Shown here: one piece after another, positions 7,810 through 11,500 of the stretch
How positions within the stretch are numbered: the stretch's first letter is position 1
Layout of the letters: each line of letters opens with the position of its first letter
Assembly (NCBI RefSeq): GCF_964340395.1
Contig: NC_135552.1
Location: forward strand, 22,360,681-22,372,180
Direction of reading: 5' to 3'
Origin: Glandiceps talaboti
Taxonomy: Eukaryota > Hemichordata > Enteropneusta > Spengelidae
Length of the DNA: 11,500 nt
Translations under genes and position numbers: made by a program
Notes under the pieces: model-generated
Databases searched by the model: none
The model's input: the letters and a program-made list of their open reading frames with translations, nothing else
What the model was told of the DNA's origin: nothing

Positions 7810-8331
7810 CAACTGAAAGTACATTCAAGCTTTACCAAGTATTACCGTCTCAATATATGCAACGCCAAACAGACATACAGAGTTGATGGACATCGCTGTT
7901 GGATGCTACATGTAGTAGTGAGTATCGTGTGCGTTGATATAATCGTTTCTTTCCGGTATTGACCACAAATATATTAGTTTCTGTTGCTCACATTTATTTT
8001 AAAAGTACATATATAGTAGATGCTTTACAGCAATAATCTTTACAGGGTCGTTTCAGTACAGTGGTTTGGGTTATCGGTTGTTGTGATCAGTGGTCGTGCG
8101 TTTAGCTCGTACACGTTCTACTAATAACCTGCTGGGTTTTATTTATACATACATCTCCCATTTGAATAAATATCAACATTGAGCAATCACTTCATTGACA
8201 TACATATATACCATTTCGACTATCAAATTACCCAAATGCATTAATGTGTCCTTTTATTGGATTCGGAGTGGTCTGCAGCCTACATGAACATTCACGGACA
8301 CTGCTTATCGATTGCAACATTTGGTTTGTAG
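7810..8331. other. Interval between the cyclase gene and the retrotransposon ORF
   Basis: No protein gene was seen. The right part, from about 8040, is somewhat richer in G and C than the DNA to its left and probably belongs to the retrotransposon 5' UTR. The left part may hold the transcription start of the cyclase gene. No ORF1 of a retrotransposon can be recognised. Confidence 0.35.
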
Positions 8332-11300
8332 CTTATCCGTTCTGCTTTTCGCCATAATTTTTTCTGCAAGAGATTTGTAGTCTTGAGCCCAATTTCAACC
8401 CCCATTGCTGACAGGCTATTGTTCATGGTCTTCTGCATTCATATGTTAATATCAACTATGCAATACAGTAGAAAATTGTTGCACCTGTTTAACAAGCCAT
8501 CGACCAGAGAGAGATTACCAGTAGCAGTTTGGAATACAATTAAGTCATGTGGAATACGAGCCAAACAACCTACCCACAGAGGGATGAGATCGGATGCTCT
8601 GAAAATCAGCAAAGACTGTATGATACAACCTCGATCAAACAACTTACAATTGACAAAAGAGTTCGAACAGTCAGTCGATTTTTCGAATGGTACAAGATGT
8701 ATACCCACAGTGATAAACGTTTTCCAGCGTCAGTGTCATCCTTATGTCCGTTCAACGAATTTGTCGAATCTAGTAACTTTCCGCAGAGAATCTGCATTAT
8801 TGAAAGCTCGTAATGTTCAGTTCACCTTATGGAATGCTAGATCCATGAATGGGAAGTTACAGTCTATCTCCGATTCCATCCTTCAGAATAAAACTGATGT
8901 ATTTATGGTAACTGAAACGTGGTTTAAAGAATCTAGCGACAACATTACAGCGCGGTTATCATCATCCTTAAGCGGTTACAACATATACCAAGTTCCACGC
9001 GCAAAACAAAAGGGAGGAGGCACTGCTGTTATCACCAAATCAAATTTAAAATTCAAACCGAATAAGACACTGTCGTTTAAATCGTTCGAAGTCATTGATG
9101 GACACATTAACATTCAATCATCTGTTGTTCGTCTTCTCGTCATCTATCGGCCACCAAAGGGGACTATTAATGACTTTCTACGCGAATTCTTCTCCCTCTT
9201 GGAGAATGTAATTTGCTCACAGGGGAAGCTTATTATCGCTGGTGACTTTAACATTCATGTTGACAATCCTACTGATAAAGACAGCGAAAAATTCTGTGAT
9301 CTACTGAATTCAATGGGACTCATTCAACATGTGATTGGTCCAACACATTCTAAAGGCCACACCTTGGATCTGGTTATCACTCGAGCAGCTGACTCTTGTG
9401 TCAATGAGATCAAGTGTGATTGGCTCTTGCCGTCTGATCATGCTGCTCTTCATTTTTCAACTGTATTCAAGCGTCCACGTCAACAAATGCTTCTTCGATC
9501 TACTAGAAAACTTGCCAACATTGACATGAGTGTTCTTCAACAAAAGCTTGCGGCATCGCCATTACCTGGTTTATCAGAAATCGATCTGTGTGCTACTGAG
9601 CTCGTTGACAGGTACAATAACGCGATGACCTCAGTGATCGACGATGTTGCACCTGTCATCCAAAAATACGTTTTGGATAAAGTCCGTGCTCCGTGGTTCA
9701 CGGAAGAATTTTTGTCGGCCCGCCGAAATCTGCGTCAATTGGAAAGGCAATGGAAAAAAACTGGTCTTGTTGTCCATGAGCAAATATTTAAATCTGCACG
9801 AAATCTGTACACGGCAAAGTTGTGCGATGCACATTCATCCTATCATCGCAATCGTATTACTGATGCTGATACTAAATCCCTGTTTCGTATAATTGACGAC
9901 ATCGCGGGCAATAAGAGTGAACTTGCTTCAACTAGACCAGACGTGGACTCAAATGAATTACCAGACATCTTCGCCAAGTTCTTCATTTCTAAGATCGAAA
10001 AGATTCGCGAGGCGATGTCATTTGTTCCACCAGTTGGCTCTTCTTTAAACGTTAGTTTCAGTTTGTTCTCTTTTGAGACAGTATCTATCGAATTTGTTGA
10101 GAAGCTCATACGGTCGTTACCTGCTAAATCCGCAAGTCAAGATCCGATACCAACAGTACTTGTAAAGCAATTGTTACATCAAATATCCCCTGCAATTACA
10201 CATATCATCAATACTTCATTAATGTCAGGTGAATTTCCACAATCATGTAAATCTGCAATTGTACGCCCTTTGCTAAAAAAGCCTGGACTTGACAAAAATG
10301 TCTATAAAAACTATAGACCAGTTTCCAATTTACCTTTCATCTCAAAGTTGATTGAAAAATCAGTTTTAATTCAAATTAATTCGTATCTGTGCAGCAATAA
10401 TTTGTATGCAAAAAGTCAGTCTGCCTACCGAGAGGGCCACAGCACCGAAACTGCACTCATTCGTGTCCAAAATGATGTGCTGCGAGCCCTCGATCGGCGG
10501 GAGGACGTTATTTTGATTCTACTTGACCTATCAGCTGCTTTCGACACCATCGACCATAACATTCTGATACACAGACTCCGCCATAGGTTTGGCATTCAAA
10601 GTACAGTATTAGACTGGATAACCTCATATTTACAGAACAGAACAATGAAAGTACGTATTGGTTCGGTGGTGTCGGAAGCACAGTCACTTGATTGTGGGGT
10701 CCCCCAGGGTTCTGTCCTTGGACCTGTATTATTTAGTCTTTATACAGCGCCCCTGGAGGACATCATCAGTAAACACCGTTTAGAAAGTATGTTCTACGCT
10801 GATGACTCCCAACTGTATGTCGTGTGCCCCGGTGGTTGCGTCCCAAGTGAACAAATTGAGGGATGTATTTACGAAATTCGTCAGTGGATGGCTAACAACA
10901 TGCTTGCACTTAATGATGGCAAGACAGAGGTAATAAAATTCTCCTCGAAGTTTGGAAATGGGGACGGGCCACGGGAGTGCGACATACAAGTTGGGAGTGC
11001 CATAGTTCATTCTTCTTCGATTGTTCGAGACCTTGGTGTCACACTTGATGCATCAATGACAATGACATCTCACATTACTAGTATATGTAAGTCAGCGTCC
11101 TTTGCTCTTTGGAAAATAGGAAAAATCCGTAATCTTTTAGATCAACAGTCCACAGAAAAATTAGTGCATGCGTTCGTTACATCTCGTCTTGACTACTGTA
11201 ATTCTCTACTTTATGGCTTGCCAGATTATCAAATCCATAAGCTCCAGTCAATTCAGAATGCTGCTGCACGCCTAGTCATGAAAACACCCAGAACAGACCA

Positions 11301-11500
11301 TATTACACCAGTACTTCATAATTTACATTGGCTGCCCATACAAAAACGGATAAAGTTCAAAATTCTATGTTTAACATACAAGGTTTTAAGTAACATGTCC
11401 CCTGTTTATCTCAGAGAACTGTTAGAAATCCGTTCTTCTGGTCGTACCCTTCGTTCCTCTACCGAAGGTGCTCATACACTTCGCCAGCCAATTGCCAACA
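8040..11500 (+). mobile_element. Non-LTR retrotransposon, CR1/L2-like, 3' end beyond the window
   Basis: The element is defined by its endonuclease plus reverse-transcriptase ORF. The left limit is a guess from composition; the 3' UTR, tail and target duplication lie past the right edge. Endonuclease type (APE-like), RT blocks and a C-terminal region with SRLDYCNSLLYGLP and LHWLPI point to the CR1/L2/Jockey group. No ORF1 was found, so the copy is either 5'-truncated or of a one-ORF family. It moves by target-primed reverse transcription. Confidence 0.9.
8458..11500 (+). CDS. Retrotransposon ORF2: APE endonuclease plus reverse transcriptase (3' partial)
   Basis: The frame is open from 8332, just after a TAG at 8329-8331, to the window end without stop or frameshift; 1014 residues from the chosen Met. 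Residues 1-120 form a basic leader beginning MQYSRKLLHL. The endonuclease follows: Asn126 (NARS), Glu153 (TETW), YRPP 230-233, GDFNIH 262-267, Thr302/Asp304, SDH 326-328. RT: NYRPVSN 618-624; motif A LLDLSAAFDTID with Asp690; motif B GVPQGSVLGP from 747; motif C YADD 780-783. After the RT come SRLDYCNSLLYGLP and LHWLPI. Every catalytic residue that I can place is present, so the enzyme looks functional. Related proteins continue a short way beyond the last residue seen here. In-frame Mets at 8425 and 8443 are alternative starts; 8458 has A at -3 and matches the N-terminus usual for L2/CR1 proteins. Several shorter frames on both strands inside it are shadows. Confidence 0.95.
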   Translation, partial: MQYSRKLLHLFNKPSTRERLPVAVWNTIKSCGIRAKQPTHRGMRSDALKISKDCMIQPRSNNLQLTKEFEQSVDFSNGTRCIPTVINVFQRQCHPYVRSTNLSNLVTFRRESALLKARNVQFTLWNARSMNGKLQSISDSILQNKTDVFMVTETWFKESSDNITARLSSSLSGYNIYQVPRAKQKGGGTAVITKSNLKFKPNKTLSFKSFEVIDGHINIQSSVVRLLVIYRPPKGTINDFLREFFSLLENVICSQGKLIIAGDFNIHVDNPTDKDSEKFCDLLNSMGLIQHVIGPTHSKGHTLDLVITRAADSCVNEIKCDWLLPSDHAALHFSTVFKRPRQQMLLRSTRKLANIDMSVLQQKLAASPLPGLSEIDLCATELVDRYNNAMTSVIDDVAPVIQKYVLDKVRAPWFTEEFLSARRNLRQLERQWKKTGLVVHEQIFKSARNLYTAKLCDAHSSYHRNRITDADTKSLFRIIDDIAGNKSELASTRPDVDSNELPDIFAKFFISKIEKIREAMSFVPPVGSSLNVSFSLFSFETVSIEFVEKLIRSLPAKSASQDPIPTVLVKQLLHQISPAITHIINTSLMSGEFPQSCKSAIVRPLLKKPGLDKNVYKNYRPVSNLPFISKLIEKSVLIQINSYLCSNNLYAKSQSAYREGHSTETALIRVQNDVLRALDRREDVILILLDLSAAFDTIDHNILIHRLRHRFGIQSTVLDWITSYLQNRTMKVRIGSVVSEAQSLDCGVPQGSVLGPVLFSLYTAPLEDIISKHRLESMFYADDSQLYVVCPGGCVPSEQIEGCIYEIRQWMANNMLALNDGKTEVIKFSSKFGNGDGPRECDIQVGSAIVHSSSIVRDLGVTLDASMTMTSHITSICKSASFALWKIGKIRNLLDQQSTEKLVHAFVTSRLDYCNSLLYGLPDYQIHKLQSIQNAAARLVMKTPRTDHITPVLHNLHWLPIQKRIKFKILCLTYKVLSNMSPVYLRELLEIRSSGRTLRSSTEGAHTLRQPIAN

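Noticed and set aside
7762-7962. 66-residue plus-strand frame as a possible retrotransposon ORF1
   Set aside because: No PHD, esterase, zinc-knuckle or coiled-coil feature of known ORF1 proteins can be seen.
8547-8813. 88-residue plus-strand open frame
   Set aside because: It lies in another frame inside the retrotransposon ORF, whose translation matches a known family.
9843-10109. 88-residue minus-strand open frame
   Set aside because: Antisense shadow of the retrotransposon ORF.
1-11500. Bacterial origin suggested by the NIT domain, or a CRISPR or phage system
   Set aside because: The NIT protein is interrupted by four GT-AG introns and fused to an animal-type guanylate cyclase; there are no regularly spaced repeats, operons or phage genes.

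Overview
This window is animal nuclear DNA, most likely from a marine invertebrate; the species cannot be told from the sequence. The evidence is a protein gene split by GT-AG introns, AT-rich non-coding DNA with short simple repeats, a tRNA-like short repeat, and an animal-type non-LTR retrotransposon. Nothing here looks bacterial, plasmid or phage.

Left half (about 1-6020, minus strand): a five-exon gene for a membrane guanylate cyclase with a NIT (nitrate/nitrite-sensing type) domain. Its exons read from right to left: 6013-4450, 4102-3965, 2468-2370, 1851-1760 and 1234-1115. The joined frame stays open and gives 653 residues from the Met at 5962. The order is a Ser/His-rich cytoplasmic N-terminus, TM1, a cysteine-free extracellular NIT domain, TM2, a short signalling helix, a class III guanylate cyclase domain and a short tail. 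There is no kinase-homology domain, so it differs from the natriuretic-peptide-receptor type. Metal-binding and guanine-selecting residues are present, but the usual catalytic Arg is Ser at residue 577. Bases 1-1114 are the 3' UTR and flank.

Introns: the first holds a tRNA-like relic in the gene's own orientation. The second (about 1.5 kb) holds a perfect 13-bp hairpin, a (TC)n tract, a GC-richer stretch with a recurring A4G4-type motif, and a foldback repeat with arms of about 57 bases.

Middle (about 6020-8330): non-coding upstream DNA with a 14-C run and an imperfect direct repeat. A good minus-strand splice donor at 7751/7750 suggests an untranslated first exon carrying a small upstream ORF.

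Right (about 8040-11500, plus strand): a non-LTR retrotransposon of the CR1/L2/Jockey kind. Its endonuclease plus reverse-transcriptase frame is open, without stop or frameshift, from 8332 to the window edge, which it runs past. All recognisable catalytic motifs are intact, so this copy is probably young. It is divergent to, and a few hundred bases from, the possible first exon of the cyclase gene. The two genes have no visible functional link; the retrotransposon is an insertion next to a host signalling gene.
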